Source of the DNA: Cohaesibacter haloalkalitolerans
Lineage (GTDB): Bacteria > Pseudomonadota > Alphaproteobacteria > Rhizobiales > Cohaesibacteraceae
NCBI RefSeq assembly: GCF_003574655.1
Contig: NZ_QNUM01000011.1
Span: 1-64,000 of the forward strand
Direction of reading: 5' to 3'
Length of the DNA stretch: 64,000 nucleotides
Shown: positions 53,501-63,593 of the stretch, one piece after another
Layout of the letters: each line of letters opens with the position of its first letter
Numbering within the stretch: position 1 is the stretch's first letter
The notes under the pieces: model-generated
Database searches by the model: none
What the model saw: only the letters and a program-made list of their open reading frames with translations
Told to the model about the DNA's origin: nothing
Translations under genes and position numbers: made by a program

Positions 53501-56179
53501 TCAGCTCAGCTTGCCATGGCAATGCTTGAACTTCTTGCCCGAGCCGCATGGGCACAACGCATTGCGCTGCACCTTGCCAAAGGCGTTGTGTGGCGCAGAT
53601 TCCTCGTTCGGAATGGCTTCATTTTCGCCGGTGTTCGGGTTTGCATGCTGCTCGTGCATTTCGGGCAGCTCATTCTGTCCGAACGGGTTCGGCTCTTCCT
53701 GACGCAATTGCACGTGGGCCAGTTGCTGGGTGACCAGACGGCGCATGCTGTCCATCATGGCCTGGAACAGCTCGAAGCTTTCGGTCTTGTATTCCTGAAG
53801 CGGATCGCGCTGGCCGTAGCCGCGGAAGCCGATGACGTTGCGCAGGTGGTCAAGGGCAACCAGATGCTCGCGCCAGAGATGATCTAGAATCTGCAACAGA
53901 ACCGATTTTTCAACCTGACGCATCAGGTCCGGGGTGAAGTTGGCGGTCTTGGCAGCTGCTGACTCGTCGGCCGCCTTGGTCAGGCGTTCGATGATTTCCT
54001 CGTCGGCGATGCCTTCTTCCTTGGCCCAGTCCTTGACCGGAACATCAAGGTTGAGGATTTCCTGAACCTCATTGTGCAGCCCCTCGACATCCCACTGCTC
54101 GGCATAGGCCCGTTCCGGGATATGCTTGGCGACGATGTCCTCGATGACTTCGTGGCGCATGTCGACGACCGTATCGGCGACGCTGTCATCCTTCATCAGA
54201 TCAACGCGCTGATCGAAGATCACCTTGCGCTGGTCGTTCATCACGTCGTCGAACTTCAGCAGGTTCTTGCGGATGTCGAAGTTGCGGGCTTCCACCTTTT
54301 TCTGGGCCTTTTCAAGGGCCTTGTTGATCCATGGGTGGATGATGGCTTCGCCTTCCTTGAGGCCAAGCTTCTGCAACATGCCGTCCATACGGTCGGAGCC
54401 GAAAATGCGCATCAGGTCGTCTTCCAGCGAGAGGAAGAATTTCGAGCGTCCCGGGTCACCCTGACGGCCGGAACGGCCGCGCAACTGGTTGTCGATACGG
54501 CGGCTTTCATGGCGCTCGGTGCCGATCACGTAGAGGCCACCGGCTGCCAGAGCCTGTTCCTTCTTGGCTTCGATATCGGCCTTGATCTCGGCAATCTTCT
54601 TTTTGCGTTCCTCGCCCTCTACCTCTTCCGGAATTTCCTGGGAAATGCGCATGTCGAGGTTGCCGCCGAGCTGAATGTCCGTACCACGGCCAGCCATGTT
54701 GGTGGCGATGGTGATGGCACCCGGTGCACCTGCCTGTGCGACGATCACGGCTTCCTGTTCGTGGAAGCGGGCGTTCAGCACCTGGTGCGGGATCTTTTCC
54801 TTTTTCAGGCGCGCCGACAGCTCCTCGGAGCGTTCGATCGAGGTGGTGCCGACGAGGGCCGGCTGGTTGCGCTCGACGCAATCCTTCATCAGGGCGACCA
54901 GAGCATCGTCCTTCTCGCGCAGGGTGCGATAGACTTCGTCGTCCTCGTCAACGCGCTGGATCGGCAGGTTGGTCGGAACCTCGATGACTTCGAGGCTGTA
55001 GATGTCCATGAACTCTTCGGCTTCGGTCTGGGCCGTGCCGGTCATGCCGGAAAGCTTGTTATAGAGGCGGAAATAGTTCTGGAAGGTCACGGAGGCCAGT
55101 GTCTGGTTTTCCGGCTGGATGGCTGCGTGTTCCTTGGCTTCCAGTGCCTGATGCAGACCGTCCGAATAGCGGCGGCCTTCCATCATGCGGCCCGTGAATT
55201 CGTCGATGATGACGACTTCGTTGTTCTTGACGATATAGTCCTTGTCGCGCGCAAACAGCATATGGGCGCGCAGCGCCTGATTGAGGTGGTGGACGATCGT
55301 CACATTCTCGATGTCATAGAGCGACTCGCCCTGCAGCATGCCTGCCGCCTTGAGGATCTGCTCGACGAATTCGGTGCCTTCCTCGGTGAAGGTTGCCGTC
55401 TTCTGCTTTTCATCGATCTCATAGTGTTCCGGCTTGAGCTGGGGAATGAAGGTGTCGATGGTGTTGTACATTTCCGAGCGGTCGTCGAGCGGGCCGGAAA
55501 TGATCAGCGGCGTGCGGGCTTCGTCGATCAGGATGGAGTCGACCTCGTCGACGATCGCGAAGTTGTGGCCGCGCTGGACCATCTGCTCAAGATCATATTT
55601 CATGTTGTCGCGCAGATAGTCGAAGCCGAACTCGTTGTTTGTGCCGTAGGTGACATCTGCTGCGTAGGCGGCCTTGCGCTCCATGTCGTTGAGGCCATGG
55701 ACGATGACGCCGGTGGTCATGCCGAGGAAGCGGTAGACCTGGCCCATCCAGTCGGAGTCGCGTTTTGCCAGATAGTCGTTGACGGTGACCACATGCACGC
55801 CCTTGCCTTCAAGCGCGTTGAGGTAACCGGCCAATGTTGCAACAAGGGTCTTGCCTTCACCGGTGCGCATCTCGGAGATGGCGCCGTCATTAAGGACCAT
55901 GCCGCCGATCAGCTGAACATCATAATGACGCTGGCCCAAGGTGCGTTTGGCGGCTTCGCGGACGGTGGCAAAGGCGGGAATAAGCAGCTTGTCCAGCTTT
56001 TCCCCGTTGGCCAGTTGTTCACGAAACTCCACGGTCTTGTTGCGCAAGGCCTCATCGGAAAGCTGGGAATATTCATCTTCCAGCGCGTTGATGGCGGCGA
56101 CTGTGGGACGATACCCCTTGATGCGACGATCGTTTGCCGTTCCAAAGAGTTTGCGGGCGATAGCTCCAAGACCAGCCAT
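53501..56179 (-). CDS. secA: preprotein translocase ATPase SecA
   Basis: An 892-residue SecA, the ATPase that drives protein export through Sec[17 protein letters not shown] is Walker [17 protein letters not shown] is the DEAD-type box region, then [15 protein letters not shown] and [20 protein letters not shown]. The C-terminus has the zinc-binding [17 protein letters not shown] at 56179 gives the standard [14 protein letters not shown]-terminus. It appears complete. It is divergent from the parvulin gene with about 270 bp between them. An uninterrupted antisense frame over the gene is a shadow of its codon use. Confidence 0.98.
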   Translation of the reverse strand: MAGLGAIARKLFGTANDRRIKGYRPTVAAINALEDEYSQLSDEALRNKTVEFREQLANGEKLDKLLIPAFATVREAAKRTLGQRHYDVQLIGGMVLNDGAISEMRTGEGKTLVATLAGYLNALEGKGVHVVTVNDYLAKRDSDWMGQVYRFLGMTTGVIVHGLNDMERKAAYAADVTYGTNNEFGFDYLRDNMKYDLEQMVQRGHNFAIVDEVDSILIDEARTPLIISGPLDDRSEMYNTIDTFIPQLKPEHYEIDEKQKTATFTEEGTEFVEQILKAAGMLQGESLYDIENVTIVHHLNQALRAHMLFARDKDYIVKNNEVVIIDEFTGRMMEGRRYSDGLHQALEAKEHAAIQPENQTLASVTFQNYFRLYNKLSGMTGTAQTEAEEFMDIYSLEVIEVPTNLPIQRVDEDDEVYRTLREKDDALVALMKDCVERNQPALVGTTSIERSEELSARLKKEKIPHQVLNARFHEQEAVIVAQAGAPGAITIATNMAGRGTDIQLGGNLDMRISQEIPEEVEGEERKKKIAEIKADIEAKKEQALAAGGLYVIGTERHESRRIDNQLRGRSGRQGDPGRSKFFLSLEDDLMRIFGSDRMDGMLQKLGLKEGEAIIHPWINKALEKAQKKVEARNFDIRKNLLKFDDVMNDQRKVIFDQRVDLMKDDSVADTVVDMRHEVIEDIVAKHIPERAYAEQWDVEGLHNEVQEILNLDVPVKDWAKEEGIADEEIIERLTKAADESAAAKTANFTPDLMRQVEKSVLLQILDHLWREHLVALDHLRNVIGFRGYGQRDPLQEYKTESFELFQAMMDSMRRLVTQQLAHVQLRQEEPNPFGQNELPEMHEQHANPNTGENEAIPNEESAPHNAFGKVQRNALCPCGSGKKFKHCHGKLS

Positions 56180-56451
56180 AGACCGGATCCTTCCTTGAAA
56201 AATGCCCCCACATTTTTGTGACGGCCTTATTTGTAACGCAATTGCGGCGAGACTAGGGTCGTAGTGATACAAGCCTCGGCTTCAACATGAATGTCAACAG
56301 CCAGATACCCTAAGTTGGCAATAAACTGCTCGGCTGACAGATAAGATTGGGTCTTTGTCTTGTCAACGCCAAGAAAGGCGGGTAGGTCACATGAGAGGCA
56401 GTTTTTAAGTTTTTTTCGTTCCAAAAGTGAACAACGATAGGAAAGATACAG

Positions 56452-57276
56452 ATGGTTCGTGCCTATTTCCAGCGGTCTGCATTGGCAGCAGCGACTTCTC
56501 TTTTTCTGATTGGCGGCGTCCATGGCGCGTTCGCCCAGGACGCTGCAGCCGATAGCGTCGTTGCCACCGTGAATGGCAAGGCAATCACCGCAGGCGAGTT
56601 TGATTTCATTGCAGATCAGCTCGGTCAGCAGACGCAGCAGATGCCTGCCGAACAGAAGAAAAAGACCCTGACCGAGATGCTCGTCAATATGGAACTGGTG
56701 TCTCAGGCTGCGCTGAAGCAGGGGCTGGACAAGACCGATTCCTTCAATGAACAGGTCGAATTCATGAAAAAGCGGGCTCTTCAGACAGAGTTTTTCCGCA
56801 AGAATGTGGATGAAGCCATCACCGACGCCGATCTGCAGGCTGTCTATGACGAGCAGATCGCTGCTTTGCCTGTTCGTCAGGAAGTCAAGGCCCGTCACAT
56901 TCTGGTCAAGACCGAAGACGAAGCCAACGCCATCATCAAGGAGCTTGACGGCGGCGCCGATTTTGCCGAGCTGGCCAAAGCCAAGTCCACCGGTCCTTCC
57001 GGATCGCAGGGTGGGGATCTGGGCTATTTCGGCCAGGGCCAGATGGTGCCTAGCTTCGAGGCCGCTGCCTTCGCTCTGGACAAGGGCAAATACACTGACA
57101 AGCCTGTGAAAACCGACTTCGGCTGGCATGTCATTCTGGTGGAAGACAAGCGGGAAGCCCCCAAGCCAACCCTGGATTCCGTCAAGGATCAGCTGCGCGC
57201 CTTTGTGGCGCAGAAGAAGTTCCAGTCGCTGCTGGATGACCTGCGCAAGGATGCCAAGATCGATATCCCTGAATAG
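56452..57276 (+). CDS. secreted parvulin-type peptidyl-prolyl isomerase
   Basis: A 274-residue protein with an N-terminal signal peptide ending GGVHGAFAQ. The parvulin domain VRQEVKARHILVKTEDEAN, then GGDLGYFGQGQMVPSFEAA and VKTDFGWHVILVE is a SurA/PrsA/PpiD-like rotamase. The surrounding helical parts are chaperone arms. It probably assists outer-membrane or periplasmic protein folding and lies divergent to secA, as in many relatives. GATAGGAAAG lies upstream of the ATG. Confidence 0.92.
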   Translation: MVRAYFQRSALAAATSLFLIGGVHGAFAQDAAADSVVATVNGKAITAGEFDFIADQLGQQTQQMPAEQKKKTLTEMLVNMELVSQAALKQGLDKTDSFNEQVEFMKKRALQTEFFRKNVDEAITDADLQAVYDEQIAALPVRQEVKARHILVKTEDEANAIIKELDGGADFAELAKAKSTGPSGSQGGDLGYFGQGQMVPSFEAAAFALDKGKYTDKPVKTDFGWHVILVEDKREAPKPTLDSVKDQLRAFVAQKKFQSLLDDLRKDAKIDIPE

Positions 57277-57418
57277 GGGGCTGATCTCGTGCATGCTGGC
57301 GCATAAGTGTCAAAATGCACTGGCATTTGTGAAGTTCACAGTTTAAGGAGAGGGAACGCATCGATCCGGCCCGAGAGCCACGATGTGTTCCCTCTTTTTT
57401 CTTGGAAGGATGCTTGCA

Positions 57419-58663
57419 ATGGATCTCAAACCTTCTCCCTTCGCCCCGACAGACTATCCCGAGCTTGATGCGATTGGCGGTTTTCGCCTTGGCGTTGCTG
57501 CAACCGGCGTCAAATACAAGGGCCGCAACGATTTGTTGGTGGTGGAGATGGCTGAAGGCACGACCGTTGCCGGTGTCTATACCCGTTCCAAGTGCCCGTC
57601 TGCTCCGGTAGACTGGTGCAAGGCCCATCTTGCAGGCGGCAGCGCTCGTGCTCTGGTGGTCAACGCCTCCAACGCCAACGCCTTTACCGGCTCGGCCGGG
57701 GTCAAGACCACCACGGCTGTTGCCAATGCGGCGGCTGAGGCCTGTGGTGGCAAGCCTTCCGAGGTTTTCATGGCGTCTACGGGCGTTATTGGCGAACCTC
57801 TGGATCCGGCCCCCATCACCTCGCTGTTTGGCACCCTTTTTGATTCCGACAAGACCAATGCTTCCTTCATGGATGCCGCCAGGGCCATCATGACGACGGA
57901 CACCTTCGTCAAGGCTGCAACTGCCAGCGCCGATATCGACGGTACCACGGTGACGATCCACGGCATCGCCAAGGGATCGGGCATGATTGCACCGGACATG
58001 GCGACGATGCTCGGCTTTGTCTTCACCGATGCGCCGGTTTCGGCGGAAGCTTTGCAGGCCCTGCTTTCCCGCCATGTGGATACCTCCTTCAACGCCATCA
58101 CCGTTGATAGCGATACCTCGACCAGCGACACGCTGATGGTCTTTGCCTCCGGCGCTGCCAAAGGGCGCGGCTGCCCGGTGATCGAAAAGGCCGATGATGC
58201 CCGTCTGGAAGCCTTTTCCAATGCCTTGAGTGCGCTGCTGCAGGATCTCGCCAAGATGGTCGTGCGTGACGGCGAAGGGGCCAGCAAGTTCCTCGAAATC
58301 ACCGTCTCGGGTGCCGAAAATGACGCGGCTGCCAAGCGTGTGGCTCTGGCCATTGCCAACAGCCCGCTGGTGAAAACGGCAGCTGCCGGAGAAGACGCCA
58401 ACTGGGGGCGTGTCGTGGCGGCTGTCGGCAAGGCTGGCGAAATGGCCGATCGTGACAAGCTTGCCATCTGGTTCGGGCCATTCCGTCTGGCCGTCGATGG
58501 CATGCGTGATCCGGATTATTCCGAAGAGGTCGCCAGCGCATACATGAAGAATGACGAAATCGAGATCCGCGCCGATCTGGGGATCGGCTCCGGCAAGGCA
58601 ACCGTCTGGACCTGTGACCTCACCCACGGCTATATCGCCATCAATGGCGACTACCGCAGCTAG
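57419..58663 (+). CDS. argJ: ArgJ ornithine acetyltransferase/N-acetylglutamate synthase
   Basis: A 414-residue bifunctional enzyme recycling the acetyl group in arginine biosynthesis. [20 protein letters not shown] carries the autocleavage site, with the Thr of ATM as the nucleophile after cleavage. Other conserved parts are [24 protein letters not shown] and the C-terminal [20 protein letters not shown] at 57419 is preferred, with GGAAGGA upstream at a suitable distance. mutT follows by 12 bp. Confidence 0.96.
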   Translation: MDLKPSPFAPTDYPELDAIGGFRLGVAATGVKYKGRNDLLVVEMAEGTTVAGVYTRSKCPSAPVDWCKAHLAGGSARALVVNASNANAFTGSAGVKTTTAVANAAAEACGGKPSEVFMASTGVIGEPLDPAPITSLFGTLFDSDKTNASFMDAARAIMTTDTFVKAATASADIDGTTVTIHGIAKGSGMIAPDMATMLGFVFTDAPVSAEALQALLSRHVDTSFNAITVDSDTSTSDTLMVFASGAAKGRGCPVIEKADDARLEAFSNALSALLQDLAKMVVRDGEGASKFLEITVSGAENDAAAKRVALAIANSPLVKTAAAGEDANWGRVVAAVGKAGEMADRDKLAIWFGPFRLAVDGMRDPDYSEEVASAYMKNDEIEIRADLGIGSGKATVWTCDLTHGYIAINGDYRS

Positions 58664-58675
58664 GGACCCCTTCGC

Positions 58676-59113
58676 ATGAGCGCACCAGAAGACAAGACCC
58701 ATTCTCCGGTTCGGCTCCTGCTCGTGGTCGCGGTCGCGTTGGTGGACGAAGACAACCGCATTCTGATTGCCCAGAGGCCCGAGGGGAAGAATCTCGCAGG
58801 CCTTTGGGAATTCCCCGGTGGCAAGCTGGAAGCTGGTGAACGGCCTGAGGTGGCTCTTGTTCGCGAGCTGGAAGAAGAGTTGGGCATCAAGACCAAGGAA
58901 GCATGCCTGGCGCCGTTGACCTTTGCCAGCCACGCCTATGACGAATTCCATCTCCTGATGCCGCTCTATATCTGCCGTCGCTGGGAAGGGGTGCCTCAGT
59001 CGCAAGAAGGGCAGGCGCTCAAATGGGTGCGGGCAGGCGCCTTGCGCGACTTTCCCATGCCTCCGGCAGACCTGCCGCTGATTGCGCCTCTCGTGGATCT
59101 ACTTGGCGCCTGA
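58676..59113 (+). CDS. mutT: MutT-type Nudix hydrolase
   Basis: A 145-residue enzyme with the full Nudix box in GKLEAGERPEVALVRELEEE followed by LGI. It removes oxidised nucleotides such as 8-oxo-dGTP. FPGGK before the box and ALKWVRAGALRDFPMPPAD at the end are typical of MutT. It follows argJ closely, so the pair is probably one transcript. Confidence 0.93.
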   Translation: MSAPEDKTHSPVRLLLVVAVALVDEDNRILIAQRPEGKNLAGLWEFPGGKLEAGERPEVALVRELEEELGIKTKEACLAPLTFASHAYDEFHLLMPLYICRRWEGVPQSQEGQALKWVRAGALRDFPMPPADLPLIAPLVDLLGA

Positions 59114-59328
59114 TTGCCCAGCCTTCGGCAATTTGTCGCATGTCGCCTTAAGCTTTTGGTTGCCATTCTTTCAGCATGGAAAAAACATTCGTCGTTTTTT
59201 TGGGATTTTTTTACATCTTTCTGTAAATTTGATTCATTCGCTCATCAATCCGGCAATCGGAAGCTCGGAAGCTCGGAAGCGCAGCGGGATTGATGGGGTC
59301 ATTTCACGCAACCGTCTGGATCATTGCA

Positions 59329-59502
59329 ATGCTCAAGTTCCGTTCATTCCTGAAAGACGAGAGTGGGGCCACCGCGTTGGAATATGGTTTTATCGTTGGC
59401 CTGATTGGTGTGGTCATTGTGGCTGCGATGGTTGATGTCGTCGCTGTCGTTGAAGATATATTTACCTATCTTGGCAAGACGTTGAGTGCTGCTGTTCCTT
59501 GA
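59329..59502 (+). CDS. Flp/Fap-type pilin
   Basis: A 57-residue prepilin: MLKFRSFLKDESGATALEYG, with cleavage expected after the Gly of SGATALEYG, and a hydrophobic stretch FIVGLIGVVIVAAMV. It forms tight adherence (Tad) pili. ATG at 59329 gives the expected short leader. No tad genes lie nearby in the window. An 8-bp near-repeat, GGAAGCTC three times, lies upstream at 59260-59283. Confidence 0.88.
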   Translation: MLKFRSFLKDESGATALEYGFIVGLIGVVIVAAMVDVVAVVEDIFTYLGKTLSAAVP

Positions 59503-59602
59503 GATTTGTCGGGCCTTATGCCAGGTGCTCACACGGTCAGGGCGTTGACCCTGCTCGCTTCACTCTTTCTCCTTGATCATGATGCCCAGTCGGTGCGCCG
59601 GA

Positions 59603-60487
59603 TCAGCAAGTGGACTTGTCTCCCAGAACGCTGGCGAGGGACATTTTCGCGCTGCCCGGCTTCAGCGGCTGTTGCTGGCTTGCGTCCGGGGCCCAGCCTG
59701 ACAGGGAGATGATCTGGAAGGTAACCCGAATTCGCCCGTCCGGATCGGAGAAACGCTGCTGGTAGACCTCGGCGGCGCGCATCAGGGTGTCCCGCCGCAG
59801 GGGGCGGCGGCTGCGGTCATGGAGCACGTTGGTTGCTCCCATGCGCCTCAGATCCTGCATCAGGGAAAAGAGCGAGGCATAGCGCACGGTCAAGGTGTCG
59901 TGATCGACGACCGGCAGGGCAAATCCGGCGCGCTGCATCAGGCTGCCCATGTCCTTGAGGTCTGGCAGGGGTGCAACCCGCGGACTGGCTCCGCCGGATA
60001 TCTCGCTATCGGCAATCAAAAAGGCTTGCCGCAACTCCGTGAGGCTGTCGCGGCCAAGCAGTGTGGCCAGAAACAGGCCGTCGGGCACCAGCGCCTGACG
60101 GATCTGGATGAGAACGCCGGGTAGGTCGTTGATCCAGTGCAGGAACAGCGGCGAGACCAGCAGGTGGCAGCTCTGTGGTTTGAGGGGCAGGTTTTCCGGG
60201 TCGAACAGGGTGGCGTGCTCGCCATCATGAAACAGGCTCGGGTGCTGTTCTAGCCGGATGACGTCTTCGGTGCCCTGCCGTTGCGCAAGGGTGCTGGCGA
60301 GCAGCCCGGTGTGGCCTCCCAGCTCGACGACACTGGGGAATGGGCGCATGACGATCGATAGGCGGTCCAGCATATCCTCGACCACTTCCCGCAGCAGAAA
60401 ATCTCCGTCCTGCCCGTGGGCACGCAAGGCGCGAACGCGGCGGCGGGCCAGCAGGTCCGTGTCGAAAAGGCGGGGAATATCGGTCAT
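59603..60487 (-). CDS. BioC/NDUFAF5-like SAM methyltransferase
   Basis: A 294-residue protein. VVELGGHTGLLASTLAQ is the SAM-binding glycine motif, LLVSPLFLHWINDLPGVLIQ the post-motif region seen in BioC and NDUFAF5 relatives, and LFLATLLGRDSLTELRQAF follows. The N-terminal IPRLFDTDLLARRRVRAL is typical of alphaproteobacterial NDUFAF5-like proteins. It may act in complex I assembly or on a small substrate. Divergent from the ComF gene. Confidence 0.85.
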   Translation of the reverse strand: MTDIPRLFDTDLLARRRVRALRAHGQDGDFLLREVVEDMLDRLSIVMRPFPSVVELGGHTGLLASTLAQRQGTEDVIRLEQHPSLFHDGEHATLFDPENLPLKPQSCHLLVSPLFLHWINDLPGVLIQIRQALVPDGLFLATLLGRDSLTELRQAFLIADSEISGGASPRVAPLPDLKDMGSLMQRAGFALPVVDHDTLTVRYASLFSLMQDLRRMGATNVLHDRSRRPLRRDTLMRAAEVYQQRFSDPDGRIRVTFQIISLSGWAPDASQQQPLKPGSAKMSLASVLGDKSTC

Positions 60488-60621
60488 GGTGCTGATGCTT
60501 TCCAGTTTATCGCGCAGGCGGCGCGGCCTTGCGTCCCTTGTATGATAGCGCTGCTTGGGGCATTGTTACCATCGGTCTTTCTGTCTGGATTAGCTAGGGG
60601 CGCGAGTTTGGGGAGTCAAGA

Positions 60622-61467
60622 ATGAAACATCTCTGGCAGCACTCCGGCCCACTGTCCGCGGCCACCGGGGAGGAACCGCAAGGCGGATGGTCTCTTGCTG
60701 GTTCTGGTCGGGGAGCAGGCAAAAGGTTGCGTCTTCTGGCGCGCCTTGTTCAGGATCTGATCATTCCGCCAAGATGCGCCGGTTGCGGCAAGATTGTTCA
60801 GGATGCCAATAGCCTTTGTGGCACCTGTTGGGCGGACATGGACTGGATTGCAAAACCCTATTGCTCTGTCTCCGGATTGCCCTTTTCCTATGATCTGGGC
60901 AACAGGCTTGTCAGCCCGGAGGTGCTGGCCCATCCACCCGTCTATGACCGCGCCCGTTCGGTGGCACTGTTCGGCTCGACGGCCCGACGGATGGTGCATC
61001 GGCTCAAGTATCTGGACCGTACCGACCTTGCTGGTGTCATGGGGCGCTGGATGGTGCGGGCGGGGGCGGATTGCCTCACTGATCCGCAGGCCCTGATCGT
61101 GCCGGTTCCATTGCACAGGAGACGCCTGTGGCGGCGGCGCTATAACCAGTCGGCGCTGCTTGCCAAGGCCATGGCGGAGGAGACCGGGCTTGCCTTCATG
61201 CCCGATCTTCTGGTGCGGACGCGGCCCACCCGGCAGCAGGTCGGCCTCAATGAAGCCGAGCGGCGGATGAATGTGGAAGGCGCCTTCCAGCTCAACCTGC
61301 CGGATCGGCTGTCGCTGACCGGACGGACGGTGGTGCTGATTGATGATGTCTGGACGACAGGGGCGACACTGGAGGCCTGTTGCAGGGTTCTGAGGCGATC
61401 CAATGCCGGAGAAATTTGCATTATCACCTTTGCACGGGTTGCCGCTGGCGCGGAAATAACCATATAA
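60622..61467 (+). CDS. ComF family phosphoribosyltransferase-like protein
   Basis: A 281-residue protein. CAGCGKIV and LCGTCWADM form a zinc motif, IVPVPLHRRRLWRRRYNQS and TRQQVGLNEAERRMNV follow, and VVLIDDVWTTGATLEAC is the PRPP-binding loop. ComF proteins act in DNA uptake or purine-type salvage in various bacteria; role here is not specific. ATG at 60622. Confidence 0.9.
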   Translation: MKHLWQHSGPLSAATGEEPQGGWSLAGSGRGAGKRLRLLARLVQDLIIPPRCAGCGKIVQDANSLCGTCWADMDWIAKPYCSVSGLPFSYDLGNRLVSPEVLAHPPVYDRARSVALFGSTARRMVHRLKYLDRTDLAGVMGRWMVRAGADCLTDPQALIVPVPLHRRRLWRRRYNQSALLAKAMAEETGLAFMPDLLVRTRPTRQQVGLNEAERRMNVEGAFQLNLPDRLSLTGRTVVLIDDVWTTGATLEACCRVLRRSNAGEICIITFARVAAGAEITI

Positions 61468-61555
61468 ATCATGAGATTTTGAACAAGTCCAAACTGGACG
61501 GGTGGTTTGCATCCGGCAAGGCGCAATGCCCGGTTTGGTTCGCAAGGAGACCGAA

Positions 61556-61810
61556 ATGGCTGAAGTTGTTATCTATACGCGCAAGATGTGTGGTTTTTGC
61601 ACCGCTGCCAAAAAGCTGCTGAGCGACAAGGGGGTGGCGTTCCGGGAACTGGACGCGACCTTCGATTCCGATCTCAAGCAGGAAATGATTGCCAAGTCCG
61701 GTCGCCGGACCTTTCCGCAGATCTTCATCAATGAAGAGCATGTCGGTGGCTGCGACGACCTGTTTGCCCTCGACAAGGCCGGCAAGCTCGACCCGATGCT
61801 CGCTGCCTGA
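61556..61810 (+). CDS. grxC: glutaredoxin 3
   Basis: An 84-residue glutaredoxin with the active site CGFC (usual form CPYC), TFPQIFINEEHVGGCDDLFA for glutathione binding. It reduces disulfides using glutathione. ATG at 61556 is chosen; GGAGACC precedes it. It lies between comF and the nitrilase-like gene on the same strand. Confidence 0.93.
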   Translation: MAEVVIYTRKMCGFCTAAKKLLSDKGVAFRELDATFDSDLKQEMIAKSGRRTFPQIFINEEHVGGCDDLFALDKAGKLDPMLAA

Positions 61811-61985
61811 TCCCGGACCCGGCGTTTTCTTGTCTGTGGTCTGATGTCCTTGGTTTGAGGCCCTTGGTTTGAGGATGGGGCCGCATTGCCTTCTTGTCAG
61901 ACAGGGGAAGCTTGGGTAAGACTCATCGGATGATCCTGTTTTGACCCCGTCGGGTCGAGAAATCCAAGACAATCCGGAGAGTGCC

Positions 61986-62816
61986 ATGACGTCCTTTCGT
62001 GCTGCCTGTGTTCAACTGCGGTCAGGTCGCAACCCGGAGCATAATCTGGATGAAGCCGAGCGTCTGATCCGGGACGCCCGGCGTGATGGGGCCGACTATA
62101 TCCAGACGCCCGAGCAGACTGCGACCATGGAAATGAACCGCAAGGCGATGATGGATGTCATCTCCGCGCAGGATGATGACGAAGGCGTCAAGCGGATGCA
62201 GGCGCTGGCCGAGGAGCTGGACATCTGGCTGCACATCGGGTCGATGTCCTTTCTGGTGCGCACCTGCGACGAGGTCAAGGCGGTTAACCGCAGCCTGCTG
62301 ATCACACCCACTGGGCGGATTGCTGCCCAGTATGACAAGATCCACATGTTCGATGTCGATCTCGAAAGCGGCGAAAGCTACCGGGAGTCGGCCAGTTTCG
62401 TGCCGGGTCTCAAGGCCGTCAGCAGTATCCTGCCGTGGGGCACGCTGGGGATGACAATCTGCTACGATCTGCGCTTCCCCTATCTGTACCGGGCGCTCTG
62501 TCGGCAGAAGGGTGCTACCATCCTGGCCATTCCCGCCGCTTTCACCAAACGCACAGGGCAGGCGCACTGGGACGTGCTGATGCGGGCGAGGGCCATCGAG
62601 AATGGCGCCTTCGTGATCGCCGCGGCGCAAGGCGGCAAGCATGAGAACGGGCGCGAGACCTATGGGCATTCGATCATTGTCGACCCATGGGGCACCGTGT
62701 TGGCGGTGGCTGGAGAAGAGCCCTGCTTCATCGCTGCCGACATCGACATGACGCGGGTCGAGGGCTGCCGCAAGGCCATTCCGTCGCTGCAGCATGATCG
62801 GGCTTTTGAAATCTGA
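61986..62816 (+). CDS. carbon-nitrogen hydrolase (Nit1/2-like)
   Basis: A 276-residue nitrilase-superfamily enzyme with the E-K-C triad: TPEQT (Glu), YDKIHMFDVD (Lys) and MTICYDLRFPYLYR (Cys). The closing NGRETYGHSIIVDPWG is typical of Nit-type omega-amidases, which hydrolyse deaminated glutathione or alpha-keto amides. Its place after grxC fits glutathione metabolism. ATG at 61986 gives the expected N-terminus. Confidence 0.92.
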   Translation: MTSFRAACVQLRSGRNPEHNLDEAERLIRDARRDGADYIQTPEQTATMEMNRKAMMDVISAQDDDEGVKRMQALAEELDIWLHIGSMSFLVRTCDEVKAVNRSLLITPTGRIAAQYDKIHMFDVDLESGESYRESASFVPGLKAVSSILPWGTLGMTICYDLRFPYLYRALCRQKGATILAIPAAFTKRTGQAHWDVLMRARAIENGAFVIAAAQGGKHENGRETYGHSIIVDPWGTVLAVAGEEPCFIAADIDMTRVEGCRKAIPSLQHDRAFEI

Positions 62817-62945
62817 CGCCAGATAGCCTATATTTAGAGAGATGAAACTTTTCTCCTGCCAATGTGTGCAAGCTGGCTTGTCATGCTGGCCGCGCCGATT
62901 GGCGAGAGGGTGCCACTGTAACCGGATATGACTTAGAGGTCTGAC

Positions 62946-63476
62946 TTGATTAAGTATTCGCTGCGTTGCGATCATGATCATGTGTTTGAAGGCTGGTTTC
63001 GCAATAATGATGATTGCGAGGCACAGATCCGTGATGGGCGGGTGGAATGCCCCTATTGCGCCTCTACGTCGATTGCCAAGTCCCTGATGGCCCCAAGCGT
63101 GACTGGGACTCGCACTCAGGATAAGGGGCTGCCTGTTCGCCCCGGTGCAGCTCACACGGGGGTGGCATCTGGCGGGGCTGGTGGCAATGCCGTCGTGCCT
63201 GCATCCGTATCGGTTTCTGCTCCTGCCTCCGCAGAGGCGGGGGAAGGACCCAGCCCGCAACAGATTCAGCAGATGCTTCGGGCCTTCCGTCAGCATGTGG
63301 TCGACAATGCCGATTATGTCGGCGACAAGTTTGCCGAAGAGGCCCGCAAGATGCACTTCCGCGAAACCGAAGAGCGCGGCATCTATGGCGAGGCGACCGT
63401 TGATGAAATCAAGTCGCTCTCGGAAGACGGGATCGATTGTCTGCCGATGCCTGTCTTGCCTGAAGACCAGAACTGA
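62946..63476 (+). CDS. DUF1178 protein
   Basis: A 176-residue protein starting at TTG, MIKYSLRCDHDHVFEGWFRN followed by CPYCAST, the DUF1178 signature with a probable zinc site. The C-terminus FAEEARKMHFRETEERGIYG and EDGIDCLPMPVLPEDQN is typical. No ATG is available for this start. It follows the nitrilase-like gene, a common order in alphaproteobacteria; function is unknown. Confidence 0.92.
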   Translation: MIKYSLRCDHDHVFEGWFRNNDDCEAQIRDGRVECPYCASTSIAKSLMAPSVTGTRTQDKGLPVRPGAAHTGVASGGAGGNAVVPASVSVSAPASAEAGEGPSPQQIQQMLRAFRQHVVDNADYVGDKFAEEARKMHFRETEERGIYGEATVDEIKSLSEDGIDCLPMPVLPEDQN

Positions 63477-63533
63477 TGGGTGTCATCTGAGTGGCGCGGA
63501 CGGCGCCTTCGGTCCTGACATGATGACAAATAA

Positions 63534-63577
63534 AGAAAACCCCGCTCCGGCACTCTGGCCGAAGCGGGGCTTTTTGT
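63534..63577. terminator. bidirectional terminator
   Basis: CCCCGCT...AGCGGGG stem (63540-63569) with AAAAC before it and CTTTTTG after it, so it can stop both the DUF1178 and the leftward chemotaxis transcript. Confidence 0.8.
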
Positions 63578-63593
63578 TTCTGGTGATCTGTCG

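Noticed and set aside
54074-56221. Long open frame antisense to secA
   Set aside because: It mirrors secA codon use in a GC-rich gene and has no family resemblance.
57182-59005. Open frame antisense to argJ and mutT
   Set aside because: Shadow of well-conserved genes on the other strand.
62022-63356. Open frame antisense to the nitrilase-like and DUF1178 genes
   Set aside because: Both sense genes are clear family members; the antisense frame spans their intergenic gap and has low-quality composition.
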